Positions 9,117 through 18,694 of a stretch of 50,732 nt of DNA are shown piece by piece (the first letter of the stretch is position 1; each line of letters starts with the position of its first letter). A model generated the notes under the pieces. That model made no database searches and was not told where the DNA came from. It saw only the letters and a program-made list of their open reading frames with translations. A program made the position numbers and the translations under genes. Origin of the DNA: Candidatus Benthicola marisminoris (GTDB lineage: Bacteria > Gemmatimonadota > Gemmatimonadetes > Palauibacterales > Palauibacteraceae); contig JAMJQR010000205.1 in NCBI GenBank assembly GCA_023554335.1, positions 1 through 50,732 of the forward strand, written 5' to 3'.

Positions 9117-10676
9117 ATGCCGGACGATAAGACTCCGCAGACCACTTCGGGAATCGGGATTCAGCGTCTGTACGGGCCGCCGACCGACGGGGAGGACCTC
9201 GGGGACTCGGGCGCATGGCCTTATGTGCGTGGAGTCTATCCGGACATGTACAGGGGGCGGCCGTGGACCATGCGGCAGTACGCCGGCTTCGGGACCGCCG
9301 AGGAGACGAACGAGCGATTCCGGTTCCTGCTCGACTCGGGTCAGACCGGGCTGTCGGTGGCCTTCGATCTCCCGACTCAGATGGGGCTCGACTCGGATGA
9401 TCCGCGGGCGGAGGGAGAGGTCGGCCGGGTGGGAGTGGCGATAGACACCCTGGACGACCTCGAGCGGCTGTTTGCCGACATTCCCCTGGATCGCGTGTCG
9501 ACGTCCATGACGATCAACGCCACCGCAGCGGTGTTGCTGGCCATGTACGTTGCCGCTGCGGATGCGCAGGGAGTAGACCGATCCACGCTGTCGGGCACGG
9601 TGCAGAACGACATTCTGAAGGAGTTCATCGCGCGTGGCACCTACATCTACCCGGTCGAGCCGAGCCTTCGGGTAGTGACGGATATCTTCGCGTTCTGCTC
9701 CGAGGAGCTGCCCCGCTGGAACAGCATCTCGATCAGCGGCTACCACATGCGTGAGGCCGGCGCAAGCGCGGCTCAGGAAATCGCTTTTACCCTGGCGAAC
9801 GGTCGGGAGTACGTGCGCCGGGCGCTCGCTCGAGGACTGGAGGTCGATCGCTTCGCCCCCCGTTTGAGCTTCTTCTTCGCCGCGCACAACCACCTGTTCG
9901 AGGAAGCCGCCAAGTTCAGGGCGGCCCGGCGCCTCTGGGCGCGCATGATGAGAGAGGAATTCGGTGCCGACGATCGGAGCTGCCGACTTCGCTTCCACAC
10001 GCAGACCGGAGGATCGACCCTCACGGCGCAGCAACCCATGAACAACGTGGTGCGCGTTGCCGTGCAGGCGCTCGCTGCCGTTCTCGGCGGGACCCAGTCG
10101 CTTCACACCAACAGCTACGATGAGGCGCTGGCTCTGCCGGGGGCCGAGGCCGCCCGCCTCGCGCTTCGGACGCAACAAGTGTTGGCTGAGGAGTCCGGCG
10201 TGCGTGACACCGTGGATCCTCTCGGCGGGTCCTACTACGTGGAGGCGCTGACCGACCGCCTCGAAGCTCTCGCGCGTGACTACCTCGAGCGTATCGAGGA
10301 GGAAGGGGGAGCGGCCGAGGCGGTTGCCTTCATGACCGACGAGATACACCGGTCGGCCTACGCATGGCAGCTCGAGGTCGAGGGCGGAGAGCGGGGCGTG
10401 GTGGGCGTCAACGTCTACGAGGACGATCGTCCGACCGTCGATATCGCAACTCCGGATTTCGCGGACCTGCAGGAGTCGCAGCGCCGCCGGCTGGACCGAG
10501 TGAGGTCGCTCAGGGACGAGTCACGGGTGGAAGCCGAGCTGGGCAGGCTGGAAGCCGCCGCTCGGGACGGCTCGAACCTCTTGCCGCCCATGATCGAAGC
10601 CGTCAAAGTCAGGGCCACGCTGGGGGAAATCAGTGGCCGCCTCGAGCGGCTCTGGGGCAGGTATCGGCCCTCGTGA
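9117..10676 (+). CDS. Methylmalonyl-CoA mutase, large (catalytic) subunit without the B12-binding domain
   Basis: Methylmalonyl-CoA mutase interconverts (R)-methylmalonyl-CoA and succinyl-CoA with adenosylcobalamin. The 519-residue protein is the TIM-barrel substrate domain only: '[16 protein letters not shown]' (53-68), '[13 protein letters not shown]', '[13 protein letters not shown]' and 'SGYHMREAG' with His210. Tyr55 sits where methylmalonyl-CoA mutases have Tyr and isobutyryl-CoA mutases have Phe, and Arg185 corresponds to the CoA-ester-contacting Arg, so methylmalonyl specificity is favoured. No 'DxHxxG' cobalamin domain is present, so a separate small subunit must be encoded outside the window, as in split McmA1/McmA2 enzymes. 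It follows the carboxylase genes by 3 bases. The B12 import operon 18 kb downstream would feed it. Confidence 0.9.
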   Translation: MPDDKTPQTTSGIGIQRLYGPPTDGEDLGDSGAWPYVRGVYPDMYRGRPWTMRQYAGFGTAEETNERFRFLLDSGQTGLSVAFDLPTQMGLDSDDPRAEGEVGRVGVAIDTLDDLERLFADIPLDRVSTSMTINATAAVLLAMYVAAADAQGVDRSTLSGTVQNDILKEFIARGTYIYPVEPSLRVVTDIFAFCSEELPRWNSISISGYHMREAGASAAQEIAFTLANGREYVRRALARGLEVDRFAPRLSFFFAAHNHLFEEAAKFRAARRLWARMMREEFGADDRSCRLRFHTQTGGSTLTAQQPMNNVVRVAVQALAAVLGGTQSLHTNSYDEALALPGAEAARLALRTQQVLAEESGVRDTVDPLGGSYYVEALTDRLEALARDYLERIEEEGGAAEAVAFMTDEIHRSAYAWQLEVEGGERGVVGVNVYEDDRPTVDIATPDFADLQESQRRRLDRVRSLRDESRVEAELGRLEAAARDGSNLLPPMIEAVKVRATLGEISGRLERLWGRYRPS

Positions 10677-10700
10677 TCCAGGTGAGTTAGAAGGGATTTC

Positions 10701-10970
10701 ATGCCCACGTACGAATACAAGTGCAGGGACTGCACTCACGCATTCGAGAGGTTTCAGGGTATCAGCGAGCCCGCGATCGAAGTTTGTCCGGAATGCGAAG
10801 GAAGGGTTCAGCGTCTGATCTCTTCCGGGGGCGGGCTCGTGTTCAAGGGGCCGGGTTTCTACGCGACCGACTATCGAAGCGGCGGAAGCGGAGCGAAGCC
10901 GGCGGCGCAGAAGGCGGACGGCGCGGGTAAGGCCGAGTCCGGGAAGAGTGGTGGAGATGCCTCCGACTGA
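10701..10970 (+). CDS. FmdB-type zinc-ribbon regulatory protein
   Basis: This 89-residue protein has the family start 'MPTYEYKCRDCTHAFE' and a second Cys pair, 'CPECEG', giving a CxxC...CxxC zinc ribbon. A disordered Gly/Lys/Ala-rich tail follows. FmdB-family proteins are common and poorly understood; the name comes from a putative regulator of an acetamidase/formamidase operon, and no DNA-binding role can be claimed here. The gene sits 24 bases after the mutase gene and its 3' end overlaps the start of argS. Confidence 0.8.
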   Translation: MPTYEYKCRDCTHAFERFQGISEPAIEVCPECEGRVQRLISSGGGLVFKGPGFYATDYRSGGSGAKPAAQKADGAGKAESGKSGGDASD

Positions 10971-12660
10971 TGGGCGGACCGGCCCGGCGCGAGCTCTGGC
11001 CGAGGCTCTGCGGGTCGCGGCGGTCGGTATCGGAGCACCACCCGAATTCGAGCCGCAAATCGAGCGCCCGAGCGATCCTTCGCACGGAGACTTCGCTTCC
11101 AACGCGGCTCTCGTTCTTGCGGGTAAGCTGGGTCGACCTCCGCGTGAGCTCGCATCGGTCCTTGCGGAGAGCCTCGACCGCGAGGCGCTGCGAGTGTCCG
11201 ACGTTTCGATAGCGGGCCCCGGCTTCCTGAACTTCCGGCTGTCGAACGAGGTGCTCCACGATGGCCTGCGGGAGGTTCTCCGGGAGGGAGCCGCTTGGGG
11301 GCGATCGACTGCGGGGGAGCCTCTTCGGTACAACGTGGAATTCGTCTCGGCCAATCCCACGGGGCCACTGCATGTGGCGCACGGACGAGGCGCCGCGATC
11401 GGCGATGCCACGGCCGCGCTACTCGAGTGGACGGGGCATGAGGTCACCCGCGAGTTCTACGTCAATGACGCAGGTCGGCAGATCGAGCTCCTGGGAGAAT
11501 CGGTGGAGGCTCGTCGACGTGAGGCCGAGGGCTCCGCCTTCCAGATGCCCGAGGGGGGCTATCAGGGCGAGTATGTCCGCGATGTTGCCCGCACACTGGC
11601 GGAGACCATCGGCTCGGCTGCGCTGGACGCCCTGCCCGTGGCGGAACGGGTGAAGCTGCTCAGCGAGCGGAGCGCCGAGTTGATGCGTGCCGAGCAGCAG
11701 AGAGACCTGACCGATTTCGGCGTGCACATGGATGCATGGTTCGACGAGTCGTCTCTCTTCGCGTCGGGCGACGTCGAAGTCCTTCTGAAGCGCCTCAAGG
11801 ACTCAGGGATCGCTTACGAGGAAGAGGGTGCCCTGTGGCTCCGAACCTCGGCCATGGGAGACGAGAAGGACCGGGTATTGGTCAAGAGCGACGGATCGCA
11901 CACGTACTTCGTGTCCGATATCGCATACCACATCGACAAGGCGGAGCGGGGCTTCGACCGTGCGATCGATGTCTGGGGTGCAGATCACCACGGTCACGTT
12001 CCGAGGATGCAGGCAGCCCTGACCTCGCTAGGCGTGCAGGAGGGCTTTCTGGAGGTGCTCCTGATTCAACTCGTTACCGTGATGAAGGGCGGTGAGGAAG
12101 TACGGATGTCCAAGCGGGCCGGACAGTTCGTGACTCTGCGTGAACTGTTCAATGAAACGGGCAAGGATGTAGCCCGCTACTTCTTCCTGATGCGCCGGGC
12201 CGAAGTGCCGATGACGTTCGACCTGGACCTGGCTCTCGACACTTCCGATGCCAACCCCGTGTACAAGGTGCAGTACGCCCACGCTCGCATGTGCAGCGTG
12301 TTTCGAAAGGGAGGGATCGACCCGAGCGCCGTTTCCAGCGATGGAGTCGACCTCGCTCGCCTGGACTCCGATGCGGAGCGACAGGTGGTGATGATGGTAC
12401 TGCAGTTTCCCGAGCGCGTCCGAACTGCGGCGCGGGGGCGGGCGCCCTATCAGATCTGTACCTACCTCGAAGATCTCGCGGGTGCGGTCAACGCGTGGTA
12501 CCACGAGGGGAATCTCGATCCCGCTCGGCGAGTCCTCGCCGAAGGAGAGAGCCGGGAAGCGAGGCTCGTCCTGGCCCGTTCCATCCAGATCACGCTGAGC
12601 GCGGGTCTGCGACTCCTAGGGCTATCCGCCCCCGAGAGGATGGAGAGGGATGCCTCGTGA
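10957..12660 (+). CDS. argS: Arginyl-tRNA synthetase
   Basis: The enzyme charges tRNA-Arg. From the ATG at 10957 it is 567 residues, normal for the family. It has an N-terminal Add-1-like domain ('ERPSDPSHGDFASNAAL'), the class I signature 'HVAHGRG' (139-145), 'FYVNDAG', the 'VWGADHHGHV' segment, 'MSKRAG' as the KMSKS equivalent, and a helical anticodon-binding domain near the C-terminus. The start is ambiguous: GTG at 10948 and 10951 are in frame, but GGGAAGAG at 10941-10948 is best spaced (8 bases) for ATG 10957. The 5' end lies inside fmdB by 14 bases and the 3' end overlaps purM by GTGA. Confidence 0.94.
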   Translation: MPPTDGRTGPARALAEALRVAAVGIGAPPEFEPQIERPSDPSHGDFASNAALVLAGKLGRPPRELASVLAESLDREALRVSDVSIAGPGFLNFRLSNEVLHDGLREVLREGAAWGRSTAGEPLRYNVEFVSANPTGPLHVAHGRGAAIGDATAALLEWTGHEVTREFYVNDAGRQIELLGESVEARRREAEGSAFQMPEGGYQGEYVRDVARTLAETIGSAALDALPVAERVKLLSERSAELMRAEQQRDLTDFGVHMDAWFDESSLFASGDVEVLLKRLKDSGIAYEEEGALWLRTSAMGDEKDRVLVKSDGSHTYFVSDIAYHIDKAERGFDRAIDVWGADHHGHVPRMQAALTSLGVQEGFLEVLLIQLVTVMKGGEEVRMSKRAGQFVTLRELFNETGKDVARYFFLMRRAEVPMTFDLDLALDTSDANPVYKVQYAHARMCSVFRKGGIDPSAVSSDGVDLARLDSDAERQVVMMVLQFPERVRTAARGRAPYQICTYLEDLAGAVNAWYHEGNLDPARRVLAEGESREARLVLARSIQITLSAGLRLLGLSAPERMERDAS

Positions 12661-13694
12661 GCACCAACGACGATCGATTCAGCTACGCCGATGCGGGCGT
12701 CGACATCCGGGCCGCCGAGGGGCTGACCAGGAGACTCGCTTCCCTCGTGGACTCCACGCGATCGGACTCCGTCCGGGGGGATTTCGGCTCCTTTGGGGGA
12801 AGGTTCAAGCTGTCCGGTGACCCCGAGCTCGTGGCGAGTGCAGACGGTGTGGGGACGAAGGTGCTGGTCGCCCGAATGGCCGGCCGCCACGATACGGTGG
12901 GCGAGGATCTGGTGAACCACTGCGTCAACGACATTCTGGTGGAGGGCGCGGCTCCTCTCTTCTTCCTCGACTACTTCGCGTGCGGTCGGTTGGACGCCGA
13001 CGTCGCGTACGACGTGGTCGCCGGGATCGCGCGCGGCTGCCGCGCCAACGGCTGCGTGCTTCTCGGCGGAGAGACCGCGGAGATGCCGGGGATGTACGAG
13101 CCGGGCGACTATGATCTCGCCGGGTTCATCGTGGGGCGGGTCCAGCTCCCGATCGCGGGAGCCGGAGCCGTGCGTGCCGGAGACCGCCTGATCGCATTGC
13201 CGTCCAGCGGGTTGCACACGAACGGCTATAGCCTGGCACGTGGAATCCTCTTCGAGCGCCTCGGCCTCGGCGTGAATGACGGCTACCCCGGAACCGACCG
13301 ATCGGTGGGGGACGTGCTGCTCGAGGTGCACCGCTCGTACCTGGAGCCGCTGCGCGTCTCGTGCGAGAGCGGCCGCGTGCGGGCGTTGGCCCACATCACG
13401 GGCGGCGGTATCCCGGGCAACCTCGCCCGGGCTCTTCCGGACGATTGCGATGCCCTCGTCGACCTCTCGTCCTGGAGGCCGGGGCCGGTCTTCGACCTCC
13501 TGGCAGCCGAGAGCGGCCTCGCTGCGCCCGAGCTGTACGAGACTCTCAACATGGGCGTCGGCATGGTCGCCGTAGTCTCGCCAGCGGATTCCAAGAGCGT
13601 GCTGGATGACCTCTCGAGCCGGGGCGAGCGCGCTTTCGTGTGCGGGGAGATCGTGGACGGCTCTGGTCAGGTCGCCCTGGAAGCCGGCCGGTGA
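12657..13694 (+). CDS. purM: Phosphoribosylformylglycinamidine cyclo-ligase (AIR synthetase)
   Basis: PurM closes the imidazole ring to make aminoimidazole ribonucleotide in purine synthesis. The 345-residue protein has the expected landmarks: 'YADAGVDI' near the N-terminus, 'SADGVGTKVLVA', 'DLVNHCVNDILVEGA', 'LLGGETAEMPGMY', 'SSGLHTNGYSLAR' and 'HITGGGIPGNL'. The GTG at 12657 overlaps the argS TGA (GTGA), and the end overlaps ribD in the same way. No other purine genes are adjacent, so its placement between argS and the riboflavin genes reflects the long co-directional run rather than a purine operon. Confidence 0.95.
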   Translation: MSTNDDRFSYADAGVDIRAAEGLTRRLASLVDSTRSDSVRGDFGSFGGRFKLSGDPELVASADGVGTKVLVARMAGRHDTVGEDLVNHCVNDILVEGAAPLFFLDYFACGRLDADVAYDVVAGIARGCRANGCVLLGGETAEMPGMYEPGDYDLAGFIVGRVQLPIAGAGAVRAGDRLIALPSSGLHTNGYSLARGILFERLGLGVNDGYPGTDRSVGDVLLEVHRSYLEPLRVSCESGRVRALAHITGGGIPGNLARALPDDCDALVDLSSWRPGPVFDLLAAESGLAAPELYETLNMGVGMVAVVSPADSKSVLDDLSSRGERAFVCGEIVDGSGQVALEAGR

Positions 13695-14821
13695 GCGGGT
13701 TGAAGCTGAGCCCGGAGGACGAGCGGCACATGGACCGCGCGCTGTCACTCGCCGTGAAAGGGTGGGGTCGCGTCGCTCCGAACCCGTTGGTCGGCGCCGT
13801 GGTCGTCAAGGAAGGCCGGACCGTCGGGGAGGGCTACCACGCCGAGTTCGGCGGAGATCACGCGGAGGTCGCGGCCCTGGCCGAGGCCGGGCAAGGGGCG
13901 GAGGGGGCCACTCTCTACGTGGGTCTGGAACCCTGCGCACATGAGGGCAAGACGCCGGCGTGCACGAAGGCCATCCTCGGCGCCGGGATTCGTCGGGTGG
14001 TCTACGGCTGCCGCGATCCGGACCCCGTGGCCGGGGGCGGGAGTGAGCAGCTGCGTGCGGCGGGACTGGATGTTGAGGGGGGCGTTCTCGGCATGGCGGC
14101 GGCCCGCGTCAACGCCCCGTTCATCTGGGACCGCCTGGGCCGCGGCCCGTGGGTGTCGCTCAAGCTGGGTCTCTCGCTCGATGGGAGGATCGCGGCGAGG
14201 CCGGGAGACCGAACGGAAATTACGGGACCGGAGACGAAGCGATTCGTACATCGGCTGAGATCCGGTCATGATGCAGTCGTCGTCGGCGGGCGCACGGCCC
14301 TCATCGATGATCCGCTGCTCACGGTTCGAGAAGGCCCGACGCCGCGGGTACCGCCGACCCGGGTGATCCTCGATCCGGGACTGGATCTCCCGGTCACCAG
14401 CCAGTTGTGCAGAAGCGTCGAACAGGCGCCGCTCCTCGTGGTGTGTCGCGGTGCGGCGGATCCGGGAGCCAGGAGCAGGCTGGAGGACGCGGGAGCGGTT
14501 GTCGAGGAGGTCCCGGGCACGGAGACCGGACTCGATCTCCAAGCGACCGTTCGAGCGCTTGGAAGTCGGGGTCTCAAGAGTCTTCTGGTCGAAGGAGGCG
14601 GGAGACTCGCGGCAGGCCTGCTCGCGGATGGTCTCGTCAGGAGACAGTACCTTGTCTATGCGCCGGTCGTTCTGGGATCGGCTGGCGTCCCTGGCGTGGG
14701 ATCCGGGGTAGAAGCCGAGCCGGAGCACTGGAATGTCGTGCGTCGTTCAGCGCTCGGCGAAGACTCGCTTATCGAGCTGGAGGATCGTCGCGCGCGGGAA
14801 GCGCTCAAGGAGGCAGCCTGA
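13691..14821 (+). CDS. ribD: Bifunctional riboflavin deaminase/reductase
   Basis: RibD deaminates the pyrimidine product of GTP cyclohydrolase II and then reduces its ribosyl side chain. The 376-residue protein has an N-terminal cytidine-deaminase-type domain with zinc ligands in 'HAEV' (57-60) and 'PCAHEGKTPAC' (Cys82 and Cys91). A reductase domain follows, with 'WVSLKLGLSLDGRIA', 'VVVGGRTALIDDP' and 'LLVEGGGRLAAGLL'. Both domains look intact. The GTG at 13691 overlaps the purM stop, and the TGA shares bases with the ribE ATG (TGATG), so the riboflavin genes are translationally coupled. Confidence 0.95.
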   Translation: MSGLKLSPEDERHMDRALSLAVKGWGRVAPNPLVGAVVVKEGRTVGEGYHAEFGGDHAEVAALAEAGQGAEGATLYVGLEPCAHEGKTPACTKAILGAGIRRVVYGCRDPDPVAGGGSEQLRAAGLDVEGGVLGMAAARVNAPFIWDRLGRGPWVSLKLGLSLDGRIAARPGDRTEITGPETKRFVHRLRSGHDAVVVGGRTALIDDPLLTVREGPTPRVPPTRVILDPGLDLPVTSQLCRSVEQAPLLVVCRGAADPGARSRLEDAGAVVEEVPGTETGLDLQATVRALGSRGLKSLLVEGGGRLAAGLLADGLVRRQYLVYAPVVLGSAGVPGVGSGVEAEPEHWNVVRRSALGEDSLIELEDRRAREALKEAA

Positions 14822-15435
14822 TGTTTACCGGATTGGTCGAGGCCGTGGGGCAGGTTCTCCACCGAGAGGAGTTCGAGAAGGGGATCCGCTTTCGCCTTTC
14901 TGCGTCAGACCTGGAAGGCTCCCTGCACGAGGGTGACAGCATCTCGATCGACGGCGTTTGCCACACGGTAACCGGCGTGGATGGACCGGACTTCGGGTTC
15001 GAGTCGGTCCGCACCACTTTGTCGAGGACGACCCTCGGAGAGTTCGTTCCCGGCAGGGAAGCCAATCTCGAGCGCGCGATCCGAGCTGGCGAGCCGATGG
15101 GTGGGCACCTGGTTCAGGGGCACGTCGACGGCGTCGGCGTCATGGAGGAGGTGGAGGAAGCCGGGGAGACCGTGTTCCTGCGCTTCCGGATGCCCGAGGA
15201 GGTGGCGAGGCTCACGGTGCTGTACGGGTCGATCGCGCTCGATGGAATCAGCCTTACCGTCAACCGAATCATTCAAGACGTCGCGGAAGTCGCAATCATT
15301 CCGTATACATGGGAGCATACCAACCTCGGTCGCCTCGTGAAGGGGTCAACAGTGAACCTCGAGGCTGACCTGGTAGGCAAGTACGTGGATCAACTCATGA
15401 GGCCGTACCTAGAAGGTGCGCGGTCCGAAGACTAA
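14821..15435 (+). CDS. ribE: Riboflavin synthase, alpha subunit type
   Basis: The enzyme dismutates two 6,7-dimethyl-8-ribityllumazine molecules into riboflavin and a pyrimidine. The 204-residue protein shows the duplicated lumazine-binding barrels: 'MFTGLVEAVGQV' opens the first, with 'SIDGVCHTVT', and 'GGHLVQGHVDGVG' opens the second, with 'ALDGISLTVN'. The family's C-terminal helix follows. The ATG at 14821 shares its A with the ribD stop. The last 20 coding bases extend past an in-frame GTG of ribBA at 15416, but ribBA probably starts further on. Confidence 0.94.
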   Translation: MFTGLVEAVGQVLHREEFEKGIRFRLSASDLEGSLHEGDSISIDGVCHTVTGVDGPDFGFESVRTTLSRTTLGEFVPGREANLERAIRAGEPMGGHLVQGHVDGVGVMEEVEEAGETVFLRFRMPEEVARLTVLYGSIALDGISLTVNRIIQDVAEVAIIPYTWEHTNLGRLVKGSTVNLEADLVGKYVDQLMRPYLEGARSED

Positions 15436-15454
15436 CCCGGAGGGGGGGCGTTTC

Positions 15455-16672
15455 GTGTCGTCTTCTGAAGACAAGAAGGTTCATGACGCAATAGAGGTTA
15501 TCCGGTCCGGCGGCCTGGTGATCGTGGCCGATGACGAGGACCGCGAGAACGAAGGAGACCTGGTCTGCGCCGCCGAAATGGTAACTCCGGAGATCATCAA
15601 CTTCATGGCGACGCACGGGCGCGGGCTGGTTTGCCTCACCCTGTCCGCTGAAATCGCGGATCGACTGGACCTTCCGCTGATGTCCGATGGCCGCGGACAG
15701 GACCCGAACGGGACCGCCTTCACGGTCTCGATCGATGCCACGCCGGAGCTTGGCGTGAGCACCGGCATTTCCGCCGCCGATAGGGCCCGCACGATTCAGG
15801 TGGCGGTGTCCGAGGACGCGAAGCCTTCAGACTTGATCCGGCCGGGGCACATCTTCCCGCTCAGGGCGAAGCCGGGAGGCGTCCTTCAGAGGGTCGGCCA
15901 GACCGAGGCGTCCATGGACCTGGCCCGGCTGGCGGGACTCGCACCGGCGGGAGTGATCTGCGAGATCCTGAACGAGGACGGGACGATGGCGCGGCGTCCG
16001 GAGCTCGAGAAGTTCTCGGCGGACCACGACATGCCCTTCATTACGGTTGCGCAGATCATAGCCTACCGGCTGAAGAACGAGCGCCTGGTAAGTCGCGTGG
16101 CCGAGGCCACGCTGCCGACCGCGTATGGCGATTTCCGAGTGGTCGGATACTCGAATCTGGTCGATGACCGGGAGCACATTGCGCTCGTGCGAGGAGACGT
16201 CGCTGGCTTGGACGACATCCTGGTCCGTGTCCACTCGAAGTGCCTTACGGGCGACGTTTTCGGCTCGGCTCGCTGCGACTGCGGATCGCAGCTGCGGGCA
16301 GCGCTGCGACGCGTGGCGCAGGAGGGTTCCGGAGTCATCGTGTACCTAGACCAGGAAGGCCGCGGTATTGGACTCCTGAACAAGCTCAAAGCCTACGAGC
16401 TGCAGGACCGCGGCCATGACACCGTCGAGGCCAACGAGATGCTGGGCTTTCCTCCGGACCTGAGGAATTACGGCGTCGGGGCGCAAATCCTGCTCGACCT
16501 GGGTCTTCACCGGATTCGGGCGATGACGAACAACCCCAAGAAGCTCACGGGGCTCGAAGGATTCGGCTTGGAGATCACGGACCGGGTGCCTCTGGAGGTG
16601 GAGGCGACCGACTTGAATCATGACTACCTGGAGGCCAAGAGGGACAAGCTGGGCCACCTCCTGGGGTCCTGA
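15455..16672 (+). CDS. ribBA: Bifunctional DHBP synthase / GTP cyclohydrolase II
   Basis: This 405-residue fusion makes both riboflavin precursors. The N-terminal DHBP synthase half has '[12 protein letters not shown]', 'THGRGLVC' and '[10 protein letters not shown]'. The C-terminal GTP cyclohydrolase II half has zinc cysteines in '[18 protein letters not shown]', '[11 protein letters not shown]' and 'GVGAQIL...MTNNPKK'. Both active sites look complete. The GTG at 15455 is preferred because GGAGG lies about 11 bases upstream at 15439-15443; an in-frame GTG at 15416 would overlap ribE. The stop shares bases with the ribH ATG (TGATG). No FMN riboswitch precedes the riboflavin set. Confidence 0.94.
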   Translation: MSSSEDKKVHDAIEVIRSGGLVIVADDEDRENEGDLVCAAEMVTPEIINFMATHGRGLVCLTLSAEIADRLDLPLMSDGRGQDPNGTAFTVSIDATPELGVSTGISAADRARTIQVAVSEDAKPSDLIRPGHIFPLRAKPGGVLQRVGQTEASMDLARLAGLAPAGVICEILNEDGTMARRPELEKFSADHDMPFITVAQIIAYRLKNERLVSRVAEATLPTAYGDFRVVGYSNLVDDREHIALVRGDVAGLDDILVRVHSKCLTGDVFGSARCDCGSQLRAALRRVAQEGSGVIVYLDQEGRGIGLLNKLKAYELQDRGHDTVEANEMLGFPPDLRNYGVGAQILLDLGLHRIRAMTNNPKKLTGLEGFGLEITDRVPLEVEATDLNHDYLEAKRDKLGHLLGS

Positions 16673-17136
16673 TGGAGGATGGATTGCGGCGGAACACAGC
16701 CGGCTCATGGCGATTCTGTCTCGTCGTGAGCCGGTTCAACGAACCCGTCACCCGAAGCCTCGAAGAGGGCGCGCGCCGTTGTCTTGCCGAGGCGGGGGTG
16801 GCGCCGGAGCATATCGATGTTCTCCACGTACCCGGGGCGTGGGAGCTCCCGCTTGCGGCGAGGTTGGCGCTCCAGCGCGGGACCTACGACGGCATCGTGG
16901 CCCTCGGCTGTGTCATTCGCGGAGAGACGCCACACTTCGACTACGTCTGCCTCGGAGCGACCACGGGACTCGAGGCCGTGGCCAGGGAGAGCGGCCTCCC
17001 GGTGGGCTTCGGGTTGCTTACCACGAACGACGGGGAGCAGGCGTACGCGAGAGCCGGAGGCGCGAAGGGAAACAAAGGGGAGGAGGCCGCGCGGGCGGTC
17101 CTGGAGATGTGTGAGATCGCGGCTCGCTTGAGATGA
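16672..17136 (+). CDS. ribH: 6,7-dimethyl-8-ribityllumazine synthase
   Basis: Lumazine synthase condenses the two riboflavin precursors. The 154-residue protein has the family pattern: 'VVSRFNEPVTRSL', 'VPGAWELPLAA', 'GIVALGCVIRGETPHFDYV' with the catalytic-region His, and 'GLLTTNDGEQA'. It completes the set ribD-ribE-ribBA-ribH. The start is the ATG sharing bases with the ribBA stop; the stop overlaps nusB by ATGA. Confidence 0.95.
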   Translation: MEDGLRRNTAGSWRFCLVVSRFNEPVTRSLEEGARRCLAEAGVAPEHIDVLHVPGAWELPLAARLALQRGTYDGIVALGCVIRGETPHFDYVCLGATTGLEAVARESGLPVGFGLLTTNDGEQAYARAGGAKGNKGEEAARAVLEMCEIAARLR

Positions 17137-17555
17137 AGGTTGCCAATCCGCGCTCCAGGGCACGCAGTTGGGTATTGCAGGTTCTGTACGGCTGGGACAT
17201 GACGGGCGAGGGTTCCGTCCGCGACTGGGCTCGCGAGGCGCTTCGTTCACGTGACGTCAGCGGCCGGTACAGGGCCTATATCGACCAGGTGCTTCAGGCG
17301 GCGGAGCAGCACCTGGAAGCCTGCGACGCGGTGATCGAGGCCAACATGCCCAACTGGCGTCTGGACCGTCTCTCGGCTATCGATAGGAACATCCTTCGGA
17401 TAGCAACCCTCGAGATGCTGTCGATACCAGACGTACCGCCGCGCGTGGCGATCCACGAAGCCATCCGTCTCGCGGAGAAGTACGGCAGCGATGAGAGCCC
17501 TGCGTTCGTAAACGGCGTCCTGGACGCCGTCGGGCGCGATCTGTCGAATTCCTGA
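17133..17555 (+). CDS. nusB: Transcription antitermination factor NusB
   Basis: NusB binds boxA RNA with NusE/S10 and supports rRNA antitermination. The 140-residue all-helical protein has 'RSRARSWVLQVLYGWD' at the N-terminus and the characteristic 'LDRLSAIDRNILRIATLEML' region. Its C-terminus is 'AIRLAEKYGSDESPAFVNGVLDAV'. The ribH-nusB order is very common in bacteria and supports the call. The ATG at 17133 overlaps the ribH TGA. Confidence 0.95.
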   Translation: MKVANPRSRARSWVLQVLYGWDMTGEGSVRDWAREALRSRDVSGRYRAYIDQVLQAAEQHLEACDAVIEANMPNWRLDRLSAIDRNILRIATLEMLSIPDVPPRVAIHEAIRLAEKYGSDESPAFVNGVLDAVGRDLSNS

Positions 17556-17570
17556 GCGACTCGCTTCAAC

Positions 17571-18683
17571 GTGCGAATCCTGGTCGTCAACTGGCAGGAC
17601 CGGTTGAATCCCGAGGCGGGCGGCGCGGAAGTCCATCTTCACGAGATCTTCGGACGACTCGCAGCTACCGGGCACGAGATCACGCTGCTCGTCTCCGGCT
17701 GGGAAGGCGCGACGGCGGAGGCGGTCGTCGATGGAATGAGGGTGATCAGGAGGGGCACCCGATACAGCTTTCCGCTGCACGTACGGCGTGGCTTCCGGGA
17801 CATTACCCGGGCCTCGCCGCCTTTCGATGTGCTGGTCGAAGATATCAACAAGCTGCCCCTGTTCGCTCCGTTCTGGGCGGGTCTTCCAGTCGTTGGCCTG
17901 GTTCCCCACCTGTTCGGGGCCACCGCGTTTCAGCAGGAGCGCTTTCCCGTCGCTGCCACGGTTTGGGCAGCGGAACGCCTGATGCCATCAGCGTACCGGT
18001 CCTGCGATTTCGCCGTCATCTCGGACAGCACCGCGTCGGACCTCGTCCGCCGGGGGTTTCGCGCGGAAAGAATCCACGTGAGCTACCCGGGAATCGATCA
18101 CGACTTCTTCAAGCCGGGACCGGACACGGGGCGGGCTCCTGACCCGTGCCTCGCGTACGTGGGGCGGCTGCGCAGGTACAAGGGTCTCGACCTCGTGCTG
18201 CGTGCGGTCGCCAAGCTCCGGGAGCAGGGCATTGAAATCCGCTTTCGGATCGTCGGGCAGGGAGAGGACCGGGAGCGACTGGCGCGGCTGGCGTCGGAGC
18301 TTCAGCTAGGGAGCAGCGTCACGTTCGAGGGCTTCGTGTCGGAAGGCCACAAGCTCGAGATCCTTCAAACCTCGTGGATCAACGTGTATCCATCCCCGAA
18401 GGAAGGCTGGGGGATCACGAACGTCGAGGCGGCGGCTTGTGGGACTCCGTCGGTGGCGAGCGATTCCCCGGGCTTGAGGGAGTCCGTTCTCGACGGCGTC
18501 ACGGGCTTCCTGGTGCCTCACGACAGCGTAAGTGCGTGGGCGACTGCCATCCGCCGATTGGTGGAGAACCCTGCGCTCAGAGCGGAGATGGGAGCGCAGG
18601 CCGTGGCCCACGCCGGGCGATTCACCTGGGAGCAGACGGCAGGGGAGTTGGAGGGTATGTTACAGAGGTCCGCTTCACTCTAG
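17571..18683 (+). CDS. Glycosyltransferase family 4 (GT-B fold)
   Basis: A 370-residue retaining glycosyltransferase, probably acting on the cytosolic face of the membrane on a lipid-linked or polysaccharide acceptor. Features are 'NWQDRLNPEAGGAEVHLHEI' near the N-terminus, 'YPGIDHDFF', 'YVGRLRRYKGLD', 'IVGQGEDR', and the GT4 C-terminal 'PSPKEGWGITNVEAAACGTP' with the E-x7-E-type catalytic/NDP-sugar motif. The donor and acceptor cannot be inferred. It starts at a GTG 15 bases after nusB and precedes hpf by 11 bases, so it lies in the run without a visible functional partner. The GAE-type N-terminal motif is common in exopolysaccharide and lipopolysaccharide mannosyl- or glucosyltransferases. 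Confidence 0.85.
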   Translation: MRILVVNWQDRLNPEAGGAEVHLHEIFGRLAATGHEITLLVSGWEGATAEAVVDGMRVIRRGTRYSFPLHVRRGFRDITRASPPFDVLVEDINKLPLFAPFWAGLPVVGLVPHLFGATAFQQERFPVAATVWAAERLMPSAYRSCDFAVISDSTASDLVRRGFRAERIHVSYPGIDHDFFKPGPDTGRAPDPCLAYVGRLRRYKGLDLVLRAVAKLREQGIEIRFRIVGQGEDRERLARLASELQLGSSVTFEGFVSEGHKLEILQTSWINVYPSPKEGWGITNVEAAACGTPSVASDSPGLRESVLDGVTGFLVPHDSVSAWATAIRRLVENPALRAEMGAQAVAHAGRFTWEQTAGELEGMLQRSASL

Positions 18684-18694
18684 AGGAGGGTGCG

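Noticed and set aside
13600-15455. FMN riboswitch upstream of the riboflavin genes
   Set aside because: The riboflavin genes overlap each other and purM, leaving no leader, and no FMN aptamer motif was seen.
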